This document shows, piece after piece, positions 1-7,846 of a stretch of 64,000 bases of DNA (its first letter is position 1; each line of letters starts with the position of its first letter). Made by a program: the position numbers and the translations under genes. The stretch is from the NCBI RefSeq assembly GCF_013403865.1, contig NZ_JABFDK010000006.1, positions 150,867 through 214,866 of the forward strand. Reading direction: 5' to 3'. The notes beneath the pieces are model-generated. The model made no database searches, was not told the origin of the DNA, and saw nothing but the letters and a program-made list of their open reading frames with translations. Source of the stretch: Winogradskyella costae. GTDB lineage: Bacteria > Bacteroidota > Bacteroidia > Flavobacteriales > Flavobacteriaceae.

Positions 1-2
1 GG

Positions 3-1691
3 ATTCGACACGATTTATGGGTCGAAACAGAATTTGACACTGATGGAGATGGCAAACCAGATCGTATGCATGTCGCCGTAACGCGACCAGAGCAAACAGA
101 AACTGAAGATCTAAAACTACCGATAATCTATGTTACTAGCCCTTATTTTGCAGGAGTTGCTGCAGATTTACCAGGAGTGATGTGGGATGTTGAAATAGAA
201 TTAGGAGAATCGGCAAAAGAACGCGTTCATCCTGAAGTCACCAGAAGAGGTCACCGACCAATTATTTCTAATTCGCACTTAAGAAAATGGGTACCTAGAG
301 GTTATATCGTAGTTCATTCTTCATCACCAGGAACTGGTTTATCTGATGGAGCACCAACTATAGGAGGAGAAAATGAATCTTTAGCTCCAAAAGCAGTAAT
401 CGATTGGCTATGTGGCAGAGCAAAAGGTTACACCGAGCGTGAAGGAACCGAAGAAGTAGAAGCTTATTGGTCTACAGGAAAAGTGGGAATGACAGGCACA
501 TCCTATAACGGCACTTTACCTCTAGCAGCTGCAACGACAGGAGTTGAAGGTTTAGAAGCTATTATTCCTATTGCGCCAAATACCTCGTATTATCATTATT
601 ACCGTTCTAATGGCTTAGTACGTTCGCCTGGTGGTTATTTAGGTGAAGATATTGATGTCCTTTATGATTTTGTACATAGTGGGAAAGAAGAAAACAGGCC
701 ATATAATAACGAAACCATAAGAGATACCGAAATGAAAAACGGTATGGATAGAGAAACTGGCGATTATAATGAATTTTGGGAAGGACGAGATTACTTAAAC
801 CAAATGGATAACATGAAAGCTGCTTTATTGATGTCTCATGGTTTTAACGATTGGAATGTGATGCCTGTGCATAGTTACCGCATTTACAAAGCCGCAAAAG
901 AAAAAGGCCTACCAACTCAGATTTACTATCACCAAAATGGCCATGGTGGACCACCTCCAACGTCTATGATGAATAAATGGTTTACAAAGTATCTTCATGG
1001 TATTGACAATGGTGTTGAGAACGCGGAGAATAAATCTTATATTGTTAGAGAATATGATGATCCACAAGAACCAACAGCTTATAAAGATTATCCAAATCCT
1101 GAAGCTTCAGATGTTTCTTTAAATTTAACATATGGCGGCACATCCATTGGTGGCTTAACACTGAACAAAGTTCCGGTGGCAGGCGAAATGCTTTCAGATG
1201 ACGCCTCAATTTCAGGAAGTGAACTTGCACAAGCTACAAATTCAAAAAACAGATTACTATATGTTACTCCTAAATTGAAAGAAGATCTTCACATTTCTGG
1301 TATCCCACAAGTCACCATTACATTAGCCAGCAGTAAACCAGCAGCCAATTTATCGGTTTGGTTGGTCTCGTTACCTTGGCAAGAAGGAAAAGATGTAAAG
1401 ATTACGGATAACATCATTACAAGAGGATGGGCAGACCCTAAAAATCACAAATCGCTAACTAAAGAGGAAAATTTAGTCATAGGAAAAGATTATACGATAA
1501 CTTTCGATTTACAACCTGATGATCAAATTATAAAAGCAGGACAACAAATTGGCTTAATGATATTTTCAAGCGACAAAGAATTTACATTACATCCAAAACC
1601 AGGTACTGAACTGATGATACATTTAGGAAGTACTAAATTAACATTACCAATTGTTGGAGGGAAAGGAGCTTTTACGAAGGCAACGCATTAG
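3..1691 (+). CDS. Xaa-Pro dipeptidyl-peptidase, S15 family (5' end cut by window)
   Basis: Serine peptidase of the S15/PepX family, which releases Xaa-Pro dipeptides from peptide N-termini. The reading frame is open from base 3, before the first ATG at 66, and the residues there (LWVETEFDTDGDGKPDR) match the start of the family's catalytic domain, so the true start is outside the window. The alpha/beta-hydrolase triad is visible: nucleophile Ser in GTSYNG (codon 501), Asp in GFNDWN (codon 849) and His in NGHGG (codon 942). The last ~170 residues form the usual C-terminal jelly-roll (X-Pro_C) domain. No terminator hairpin follows; the next gene starts 55 bases on. The family call is firm. Exact substrate and export are not decidable because the signal region is missing. 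Confidence 0.9.
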   Translation: MRHDLWVETEFDTDGDGKPDRMHVAVTRPEQTETEDLKLPIIYVTSPYFAGVAADLPGVMWDVEIELGESAKERVHPEVTRRGHRPIISNSHLRKWVPRGYIVVHSSSPGTGLSDGAPTIGGENESLAPKAVIDWLCGRAKGYTEREGTEEVEAYWSTGKVGMTGTSYNGTLPLAAATTGVEGLEAIIPIAPNTSYYHYYRSNGLVRSPGGYLGEDIDVLYDFVHSGKEENRPYNNETIRDTEMKNGMDRETGDYNEFWEGRDYLNQMDNMKAALLMSHGFNDWNVMPVHSYRIYKAAKEKGLPTQIYYHQNGHGGPPPTSMMNKWFTKYLHGIDNGVENAENKSYIVREYDDPQEPTAYKDYPNPEASDVSLNLTYGGTSIGGLTLNKVPVAGEMLSDDASISGSELAQATNSKNRLLYVTPKLKEDLHISGIPQVTITLASSKPAANLSVWLVSLPWQEGKDVKITDNIITRGWADPKNHKSLTKEENLVIGKDYTITFDLQPDDQIIKAGQQIGLMIFSSDKEFTLHPKPGTELMIHLGSTKLTLPIVGGKGAFTKATH

Positions 1692-1746
1692 TCTAATTTA
1701 AATTTTTAAAAGAGGATTGAGATTTAATAATTATAGCATATATAAA

Positions 1747-2283
1747 ATGAAGAATCACTTAGCCATTTTGCTACTATTAATTTTAGCATTCAGTTGCTCT
1801 AAAAATGATTTTGAAGACACTAAACTGTATATAGAATTTGACAAAGAGACATATCAATCCAATGATAACTTTGAATTAACAGTCCGTATTGTACCAATCG
1901 AAGCGGAAAAAACTATTAGGCTCTATAAAAATCTAAATAATTTCGAAATTTCATTTTTATCAAAAGCTGAACATCTTGGGTTAACTCAGGATTTAAAAAA
2001 ACATTTTATTGAAGGACCTAGTTTAACAGGAGATGATAGTGAGTATATAGATAACTATACCATATCAAAGGAAAATCCATTAAAAAAAACGTTTTTAGGC
2101 ACTATTACTGAAACGGAAAAAGAAATAGTGATTGATATACCAGAATTGAAAATAAAGAATAAAATAGACAAAAAATATCTGCTCGATAATCCAAGTATAT
2201 TAATTATGGGAAGCTGCAGAACAGTTTACGGGATTGAAGGTAACCCTTTTGAATCGACAGAAATAAAAATAAAAGTGGAATAG
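1747..2283 (+). CDS. Small lipoprotein of unknown function
   Basis: A 178-residue protein with a lipoprotein signal: MKNH, then a leucine-rich stretch and the lipobox AFSC with Cys17. It should be processed by signal peptidase II and anchored to a membrane. I chose the ATG at 1747 rather than the TTG 30 bases upstream because it gives a compact signal peptide. The mature part is rich in charged residues and predicted beta strands; I recognise no domain. It sits on the same strand just downstream of the peptidase gene and may be cotranscribed with it. No function is assigned. Confidence 0.7.
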   Translation: MKNHLAILLLLILAFSCSKNDFEDTKLYIEFDKETYQSNDNFELTVRIVPIEAEKTIRLYKNLNNFEISFLSKAEHLGLTQDLKKHFIEGPSLTGDDSEYIDNYTISKENPLKKTFLGTITETEKEIVIDIPELKIKNKIDKKYLLDNPSILIMGSCRTVYGIEGNPFESTEIKIKVE

Positions 2284-2419
2284 AATGCGTACTACAATAC
2301 CGTAATGTCAATACTATTGATTTTTCAACTTTTAAACCGACTTTCAAATCAAGTCTTAATTCTTAATTTTTGATTCTTTATTCTAAAGGCTAAGCACACT
2401 AAATTCTTAAAATAAAAAC

Positions 2420-3061
2420 CTAATTCTTATCCTCTAACATTGGTACAAATCTAAAATCGCCAAATTCATGTTTTTCAAACTCTTTTGGTCCTTTTCTAAT
2501 AAACATAGTCATGACTTGCACAGCATCTCCAACAGGAATCACAAGACGTCCTCCAATAGCTAATTGACTTAAAAGCGGATTAGGAACATAAGGTGCACCT
2601 GCTGTTACAATTATACTTTGAAACGGAGCCTCAGCTGGTAAACCTTTATAACCATCGCCAAATATGAGACTTTTTGCTCTGTAACCCAATTTAGGTAAAA
2701 ACTTCGAGGTTTTCTTAAAGAGTTCTTGTTGACGCTCAATACTATAAACTTTTGCACCCAGTTCTAATAATACAGCGGTTTGATAACCACTACCAGTTCC
2801 TATTTCTAAAACTTTATCTCCTGGTTTAACTTGTAACAATTCAGATTGAAAAGCCACAGTATAAGGTTGAGAAATTGTTTGGTCTGCAGCAATAGGAAAC
2901 GCTTTATCTTGGTATGCATGATCTATAAATCCTGAATCCATAAACAAATGCCTCGGGATTTTACCAATAGCTTTTAAAACAGCTTTATCTTTTATGTCTT
3001 TATTAATAAGAGTTTCAACGAGTTGTTGGCGCATCCCTTGATGCTTAAATGTATCTTTCAA
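2420..3061 (-). CDS. pcm: Protein-L-isoaspartate O-methyltransferase
   Basis: Repairs isoaspartyl residues in damaged proteins by SAM-dependent methylation. The SAM-binding motif I (VLEIGTGSGYQTAVL) and the family motif FPIAADQTISQPYTVAF are present. The frame stays open to another TTG at 3094, and the first ATG is at 3034. I prefer the TTG at 3061 because it yields a 213-residue protein starting (M)KDTFKHQGMRQQLVE, the usual N-terminus and length in flavobacteria; the ATG at 3034 would cut into the first helix. The gene stands alone, transcribed against its neighbours on both sides. Confidence 0.93.
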   Translation of the reverse strand: MKDTFKHQGMRQQLVETLINKDIKDKAVLKAIGKIPRHLFMDSGFIDHAYQDKAFPIAADQTISQPYTVAFQSELLQVKPGDKVLEIGTGSGYQTAVLLELGAKVYSIERQQELFKKTSKFLPKLGYRAKSLIFGDGYKGLPAEAPFQSIIVTAGAPYVPNPLLSQLAIGGRLVIPVGDAVQVMTMFIRKGPKEFEKHEFGDFRFVPMLEDKN

Positions 3062-3373
3062 AGCGTAGTTTAGTTTAAGGTAAAAATACTTCAAAAAAAC
3101 GCAAACTTCAAATTCAAGATACTTGATTTTTTTTCAAAGAGAGACAAATTTCAGATGGTTAGGCAAGTCTAAAAACGTATATCACATAGTTGATTAACTA
3201 AACCTTAAATGGTTAAGTTTTCTAATTCGCTTTTTCCGCATACCCCCTTATTTTGTACATCTGTAACGTATCAAAAAAAATCAGGCTAAGACCTTATCAA
3301 TTTCGCAGTATTTTACATTTACTTTTTTCAATTTCTGAACGAAAACGACTATTTTTGTTAAAAACAGAAAAAC
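3062..3373. other. Non-coding stretch between divergent pcm and oxidoreductase genes
   Basis: About 310 bases separate the two divergent genes and should hold both promoters. A small open frame at 3253-3435 overlaps the start of the oxidoreductase gene in another frame and looks like a shadow. The only clear signal I see is the promoter core at 3350-3357. No hairpin terminator or riboswitch-like structure was recognised. Confidence 0.5.
3350..3357 (+). promoter_or_regulatory. Bacteroidetes -7 promoter element, TATTTTTG
   Basis: Matches the Bacteroidetes -7 consensus TAnnTTTG and lies 16 bases before the ATG of the Gfo/Idh gene, giving a very short leader. No good TTG -33 element is found 19-21 bases upstream, so this is a partial match. 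Confidence 0.45.
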
Positions 3374-4333
3374 ATGCTAAAAGCTGGAGTTCTTGGTGCC
3401 GGTCACCTTGGAAAAATACATTTGAGATTACTTAACCAATCCAATAAATATGACCTTGTTGGTTTTTATGATGCAGATGCCGAAAATGCAAAACGCGTTG
3501 TAGACGAGTTTGGTTATACCTATTTTGATTCCATAGATGATTTAATTGATGCTGTAGATATCGTTGATATTGTCACTCCTACCCTTTCTCATTATGATTG
3601 TGCCAAGCAAGCCATCAAAAAAGGTAAACATATCTTTATCGAAAAACCAATAACAAATACGGTTGAAGAAGCTGAAACCATTAGAACTTTAGTTGCTGAA
3701 CACGGAGTTAAAGGTCAAGTTGGTCATGTTGAGCGTTTTAACCCTGCATTCATTGGAGTTAAAGATCAGATTAAAAATCCAATGTTTATAGAATGTCATA
3801 GGCTTGCTGAATTTAATCCTAGAGGTACAGATGTGCCAGTGGTTTTAGATTTAATGATTCATGATATTGATATTATTTTAAGTGTTGTAAATTCTACAGT
3901 GAAACAAATTTCAGCAAGTGGAGTTTCTGTTGTTAGTGACACACCAGATATTGCCAATGCACGTATTGAGTTTAAAAATGGTTGTGTAGCGAATTTAACC
4001 GCGAGCAGAATTTCATTAAAAAATATGCGTAAAACACGATTCTTTCAAAAAGATGCTTATATCTCAGTCGATTTTTTAGAAAAGAAATGTGAAGTGGTTA
4101 AAATGAAAGATGCACCAGATAATCCTGGTGATTTTGATATGATTCTTCAAAATGCTGAAGGCATTAAAAAACAAATCTATTTTGACAATCCAGATATCGC
4201 CAACAACAACGCTATTTTAGATGAACTCGAAACGTTTGCAGATGCCATTAATAACAACACGAAGCCAATTGTGACGCTTCATGACGGTACTGAAGCATTG
4301 CGCGTAGCAAACATGATTATTAATCAGTTTTAA
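3374..4333 (+). CDS. Gfo/Idh/MocA family NAD(P)-dependent oxidoreductase
   Basis: A 319-residue dehydrogenase of the Gfo/Idh/MocA family. The Rossmann motif GAGHLG is at residues 8-13, the signature EKP (catalytic-lysine motif) at 90-92, and GHVERFNPA at 117-125, typical of the subgroup acting on sugar or UDP-sugar substrates. The second half is the usual alpha/beta substrate domain. The substrate cannot be read from sequence. It lies 57 bases upstream of a 3-hydroxyacyl-CoA dehydrogenase on the same strand, so the two may form an operon, but no pathway link between them is obvious. Confidence 0.85.
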   Translation: MLKAGVLGAGHLGKIHLRLLNQSNKYDLVGFYDADAENAKRVVDEFGYTYFDSIDDLIDAVDIVDIVTPTLSHYDCAKQAIKKGKHIFIEKPITNTVEEAETIRTLVAEHGVKGQVGHVERFNPAFIGVKDQIKNPMFIECHRLAEFNPRGTDVPVVLDLMIHDIDIILSVVNSTVKQISASGVSVVSDTPDIANARIEFKNGCVANLTASRISLKNMRKTRFFQKDAYISVDFLEKKCEVVKMKDAPDNPGDFDMILQNAEGIKKQIYFDNPDIANNNAILDELETFADAINNNTKPIVTLHDGTEALRVANMIINQF

Positions 4334-4390
4334 TTCGCCTTTAATGATTAACAGATACCTGTTTTTACAGGAATAAAAATTAAAAATTCA

Positions 4391-5281
4391 ATGAAAAATA
4401 TAGCAGTTATAGGTGCAGGAACCATGGGAAATGGTATTGCGCATACCTTTGCACAATCAGGATTTAACGTTCAACTTATTGATATTAGTGAAGACTCTTT
4501 AAAACGAGGCATGGATACCATTTCTAGAAATTTAGACAGAATGGTCGCTAAAGAAAAAATAAGCGAGACTGATAAATCGACTACTTTAGGAAACATTACA
4601 ACATTCACAAGTACTGAAGACGGTGTAAAAAATGCTGATTTAGTCGTTGAAGCAGCCACAGAAAACATCGATTTAAAATTAAAAATATTTAAACAACTCG
4701 ACGAGGTTTGTGATGAAAACACCATTTTAGCAACTAACACCTCCTCTATTTCAATTACTCAAATTGCAGCTGTAACATCACGACCAGAGAAAGTTATAGG
4801 CATGCACTTTATGAATCCTGTACCAATTATGAAATTGGTAGAAATCATTAGAGGTTATAGCACTAGTGATGATGTCACCACAACTATTATGGAGCTCTCA
4901 AAAACTTTAGGTAAAGTACCAACAGAAGTTAACGATTATCCAGGTTTTGTTGCCAACCGTATTTTAATGCCAATGATAAACGAATCAATAGAAACCCTTT
5001 ACAATGGAGTTGCAGGTGTTGCTGAGATTGATACCGTTATGAAATTAGGCATGGCACATCCAATGGGACCGTTACAACTTGCTGATTTTATTGGTTTAGA
5101 TATCTGTTTATCTATTCTTAATGTGATGTACGATGGCTTCAAGAATCCAAAATACGCACCATGCCCTCTATTAGTTAATATGGTAATGGCAGGAAAATTA
5201 GGTGTGAAATCTGGAGAAGGTTTTTATGATTATTCAGAAAGTCGAAAGGCTGAGAAGGTTGCTGGTCAGTTTTTGAAGTAA
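4391..5281 (+). CDS. 3-hydroxyacyl-CoA (3-hydroxybutyryl-CoA) dehydrogenase
   Basis: NAD(P)-dependent oxidation of (S)-3-hydroxyacyl-CoA to 3-ketoacyl-CoA, in beta-oxidation or butyryl/phenylacetyl-CoA type pathways. The Rossmann motif GAGTMG is at residues 8-13. The catalytic His139 is in GMHFMNPVPIMKLVE, the HxxxPVPxMxLVE signature. The C-terminal helical dimerisation domain follows (NRILMPMINES, MGPLQLADFIGLD). The length of 296 residues suits the single-function Hbd/PaaH type rather than a multifunctional FadB. The stop codon overlaps the first base of the 12-bp repeat arm that opens the next unit. Confidence 0.9.
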   Translation: MKNIAVIGAGTMGNGIAHTFAQSGFNVQLIDISEDSLKRGMDTISRNLDRMVAKEKISETDKSTTLGNITTFTSTEDGVKNADLVVEAATENIDLKLKIFKQLDEVCDENTILATNTSSISITQIAAVTSRPEKVIGMHFMNPVPIMKLVEIIRGYSTSDDVTTTIMELSKTLGKVPTEVNDYPGFVANRILMPMINESIETLYNGVAGVAEIDTVMKLGMAHPMGPLQLADFIGLDICLSILNVMYDGFKNPKYAPCPLLVNMVMAGKLGVKSGEGFYDYSESRKAEKVAGQFLK

Positions 5282-5779
5282 AAAGTGTAAAGGCTGAAGT
5301 GTGAAGTGTGAAGTAAGATTACTCAATTAATACAGTAATTAATGAAAGTATAAGACTTAATAGCTTACAAGAAAGGTTTTAAATTAGCAATGGATATATT
5401 TCATCTTTCTAAGAAATTTCCTAAAGAAGAAACGTATTCACTTACGAATCAAATAAGAAGATGCTCTCGTAGTGTTTGCGCTAATTTATCTGAAGCCTAT
5501 AGAAAGCGACGATATCCGAAACATTTTATTAGTAAACTTACAGATTGTGATGCTGAAAATGGAGAAACACAAACTTGGCTAGAATTTGCTTTAGCTTGTG
5601 ATTATATTTCAAATGAGACCTATAACAACTTACTGAAAGAATCACAAGACATAGCTAATCTCATAAATTATATGATATTGAATCCTAACAAATTCGGTTC
5701 AAAAGAATCTTAACATAAAGTAAAATTACATAAATAAGAACTATTACTTATTACTCAACACTTTTCACTTTACACTTTT
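5281..5779. repeat. 12-bp inverted repeat flanking the four-helix-bundle gene
   Basis: The 12-mer AAAAGTGTAAAG occurs at 5281-5292 and as its exact reverse complement at 5768-5779. Both arms continue into imperfect iterations of a GAAGTGTGAAGTGT / CACTTTTCACTTTACAC type word. The interval between them contains only the four-helix-bundle gene and fills the whole space between the stop of the hydroxyacyl-CoA dehydrogenase and the start of the DUF1015 gene. It looks like a small self-contained insertion. Mobility is inferred, not shown; no target-site duplication was identified. Confidence 0.6.
5390..5713 (+). CDS. Four-helix-bundle protein (23S rRNA intervening-sequence family), N-terminus probably interrupted
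   Basis: A helical protein of the family first seen in 23S rRNA intervening sequences (S23/IVP, related to diversity-generating-retroelement Avd). The core motif SLTNQIRRCSRSVCANLSEAYRKRR is clear by its hallmark QIRR...SVCANLSEA, followed by ETQTWLEFALACDY. No biochemical role is established for stand-alone members. The homology continues upstream of the ATG at 5390: codons 5354-5389 read DLIAYKKGFKLA, the usual helix-1 start, and in the same frame ATG AAA GTA at 5342-5350 is followed by TAA at 5351. The natural start thus appears cut off by a stop. It may be a decayed gene or be translated from 5390. Confidence 0.7.
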   Translation: MDIFHLSKKFPKEETYSLTNQIRRCSRSVCANLSEAYRKRRYPKHFISKLTDCDAENGETQTWLEFALACDYISNETYNNLLKESQDIANLINYMILNPNKFGSKES

Positions 5780-5790
5780 CACTAAAAAAA

Positions 5791-7029
5791 ATGCCCAAAA
5801 TAATCCCATTTAAAGCGGTAAGACCAACCAGAGCAATCGTTGGCCTCGTTGCAGCACGTCCTTATCAAAGTTATACGATTGATGAGCGCGAATCACGAAT
5901 GGCTTATAATCCTTACAGTTTTCTTCATATTGTGAATCCTGGTTACAAATACGACCAAGAAGTGATAGGTGAAGAACGCTATAAACTCGTAAAGAATAGA
6001 TATTCTGAATTTAAAGAGGACGGTATTTTTGTTCAAGATATAAAACCGTCCTTTTATGTGTATAAAATTGTGAATCGGCATGGCCAAGAATTCAACGGTA
6101 TTGTAGCAGCGACAAGTGCTGAAGATTACGAAAATGACCTCATAAGAAAACATGAAGATACGATTGCCAAACGTGAAGAAACCTTTAAAAGCTACTTACA
6201 AACCGTTGGCTTTAATGCCGAACCTGTTTTATTAACTTATCCTGATAACACTGTAATTGCTAGCATTATAAATGATACTCAAAAAGGGCATGCTGAGTTC
6301 GAATTTACAATGACGTATAGAGACACGCATTATTTATGGAAAATAGATGCTGATGATACTATTGCAACCATTCAAAAAGAATTCGAAAAAATGAAAACGG
6401 TTTATATTGCTGATGGTCATCACAGATCAGCTTCATCTTATCTTTTATACAAAGATGAAAAAGCAAAGAACTCTAATCATAACGGCAGTGAGTCTTATAA
6501 CTTTTTTATGTCGTATTTAATTCCAGAATCGGATTTAGTGATTCATGAATTTAATAGATTAATAAAAGGCTTAAACGGTTTAACAAAAAAGGAATTCTTA
6601 ATAAAACTAGATGCGTCCTATCGTATTGAAAACAGAGGGTTAATACCCTATAAGCCTTCTAAACCACATCATTTCAGCATGTATTTGGATGGTGAATTTT
6701 ATTCACTTTACTTAAGAAAATCCGAATACAATTTCAAAACGGCATTAGACCAATTAGATGCACAGTTATTATATACAACAATTCTGCAGTCTATTTTAGG
6801 AATTAACGATTTACGACATGATAATCGAATTTCATACGTCAATGGCCAACATGACATGATAACCATCAAAAGTAGCGTAGATAGTGGTGACTATACCGTT
6901 GGCTTTGGGATGTGTCCTTCTAATGTTGAACAAATGAAACAGATTGCAGACGAGGGTTTAACCATGCCTCCCAAAAGTACTTATATTTTACCAAAGCTGC
7001 GAAGTGGAATTACGATTTATGAATATTAA
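5791..7029 (+). CDS. DUF1015 family protein
   Basis: A 412-residue protein of the DUF1015 family, conserved in Bacteroidetes and many other bacteria and of unknown biochemical function. Recognisable features are the N-terminal FKAVRP and LVAARPYQSY region and the strongly conserved YIADGHHRSASSYL motif near residue 210, which resembles a ParB/sulfiredoxin-like nucleotide-binding GxHR element. No signal peptide or membrane segment, so cytoplasmic. It begins a few bases after the repeat unit containing the four-helix gene and precedes yggS by 77 bases on the same strand. Confidence 0.85.
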   Translation: MPKIIPFKAVRPTRAIVGLVAARPYQSYTIDERESRMAYNPYSFLHIVNPGYKYDQEVIGEERYKLVKNRYSEFKEDGIFVQDIKPSFYVYKIVNRHGQEFNGIVAATSAEDYENDLIRKHEDTIAKREETFKSYLQTVGFNAEPVLLTYPDNTVIASIINDTQKGHAEFEFTMTYRDTHYLWKIDADDTIATIQKEFEKMKTVYIADGHHRSASSYLLYKDEKAKNSNHNGSESYNFFMSYLIPESDLVIHEFNRLIKGLNGLTKKEFLIKLDASYRIENRGLIPYKPSKPHHFSMYLDGEFYSLYLRKSEYNFKTALDQLDAQLLYTTILQSILGINDLRHDNRISYVNGQHDMITIKSSVDSGDYTVGFGMCPSNVEQMKQIADEGLTMPPKSTYILPKLRSGITIYEY

Positions 7030-7106
7030 AATATGCCTCGTTTTTTTATTGCTAAGTCATCTTTGTTCTATAACTTTACTTTAAATAGCTTTACAATACT
7101 ATTCCA

Positions 7107-7766
7107 ATGAATATTCAAGAAAATCTTAATCACATAAAATCAACCTTACCTGCGCAGGTTACGCTCGTGGCCGTTTCTAAAACAAAACCGATAAGTGATT
7201 TAATGGAGGCTTACAACACTGGCCAGCGTATTTTTGGAGAAAACAAAATCCAAGAAATGGCAGACAAATATGCCGAAATGCCAAAAGATATAGAATGGCA
7301 CATGATAGGTCATGTTCAGCGAAATAAGGTAAAATATATGGCTGAATTTGTAAGTCTAATTCATGGTGTAGAAAGCTTCAAATTATTGAAAGAAATCAAT
7401 AAACAAGCAAAAAAACATGACAGAATAATAGACTGCTTACTTCAAATTAAAATCGCTGAGGAAGATAGTAAATTTGGTATGTCTGCTTCGGATGCTTCTG
7501 CCCTTTTACAGTCTGATGAGTTTTCAGAATTAAAAAACATTAGCATTGTTGGCGTTATGGGAATGGCGACTTTTACAAAAGACATGACGCAAGTGGAAAG
7601 CGAATTTAAATTCCTAAAACACACATTTACAGAGCTTAAAGCTACAAACCCAAAACTAAAAACGATAAGTATGGGAATGAGTGGAGATTACCAATTAGCA
7701 ATTGACTGCGGAAGTACTATGGTTCGGGTAGGAAGTAGTATCTTTGGGTCTAGAAACTATAATTAA
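7107..7766 (+). CDS. yggS: YggS family pyridoxal-phosphate homeostasis protein
   Basis: A PLP-binding protein of the PLPHP family, with an alanine-racemase-like TIM barrel but no known catalysis; it buffers pyridoxal phosphate and affects amino-acid pools. The PLP Schiff-base lysine is Lys25 in VAVSKTKP. HMIGHVQRNKVKY and the C-terminal phosphate-binding stretch MGMSGDY...VRVGSSIFGSRNY are family signatures. At 219 residues it has normal length. A small repeat hairpin starts immediately after the stop. Confidence 0.92.
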   Translation: MNIQENLNHIKSTLPAQVTLVAVSKTKPISDLMEAYNTGQRIFGENKIQEMADKYAEMPKDIEWHMIGHVQRNKVKYMAEFVSLIHGVESFKLLKEINKQAKKHDRIIDCLLQIKIAEEDSKFGMSASDASALLQSDEFSELKNISIVGVMGMATFTKDMTQVESEFKFLKHTFTELKATNPKLKTISMGMSGDYQLAIDCGSTMVRVGSSIFGSRNYN

Positions 7767-7827
7767 TTAGTTCTCAGTCGCATTAGCTCCCGAGAGCTTT
7801 TAATATCAGTTTTCAGTTGAGAACTAA
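7767..7827. repeat. REP-like nested inverted repeat between yggS and the exonuclease gene
   Basis: TTAGTTCTCA at 7767-7776 pairs with TGAGAACTAA at 7818-7827. Inside, AGCTC (7785-7789) and GAGCT (7794-7798) form a second small stem around CCGA. The arms contain the words TTCTCAGT and TTTTCAGTTGAG, which look like the dispersed CAGTTTTCAG-type intergenic repeats of flavobacterial genomes. There is no T-run directly after, so it is not a classic terminator. It ends only 19 bases before the exonuclease coding region. Confidence 0.55.
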
Positions 7828-7846
7828 ACATTAAAAACGATACAAC

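Noticed and set aside
3253..3435. A 60-codon frame upstream of the Gfo/Idh gene
   Set aside because: It overlaps the true gene in another frame and covers the promoter core; no coding character.
5282..5310. Tandem GAAGTGT words as a CRISPR array or VNTR
   Set aside because: The units are very short and imperfect with no spacers; they form one arm of the inverted repeat around the four-helix gene.
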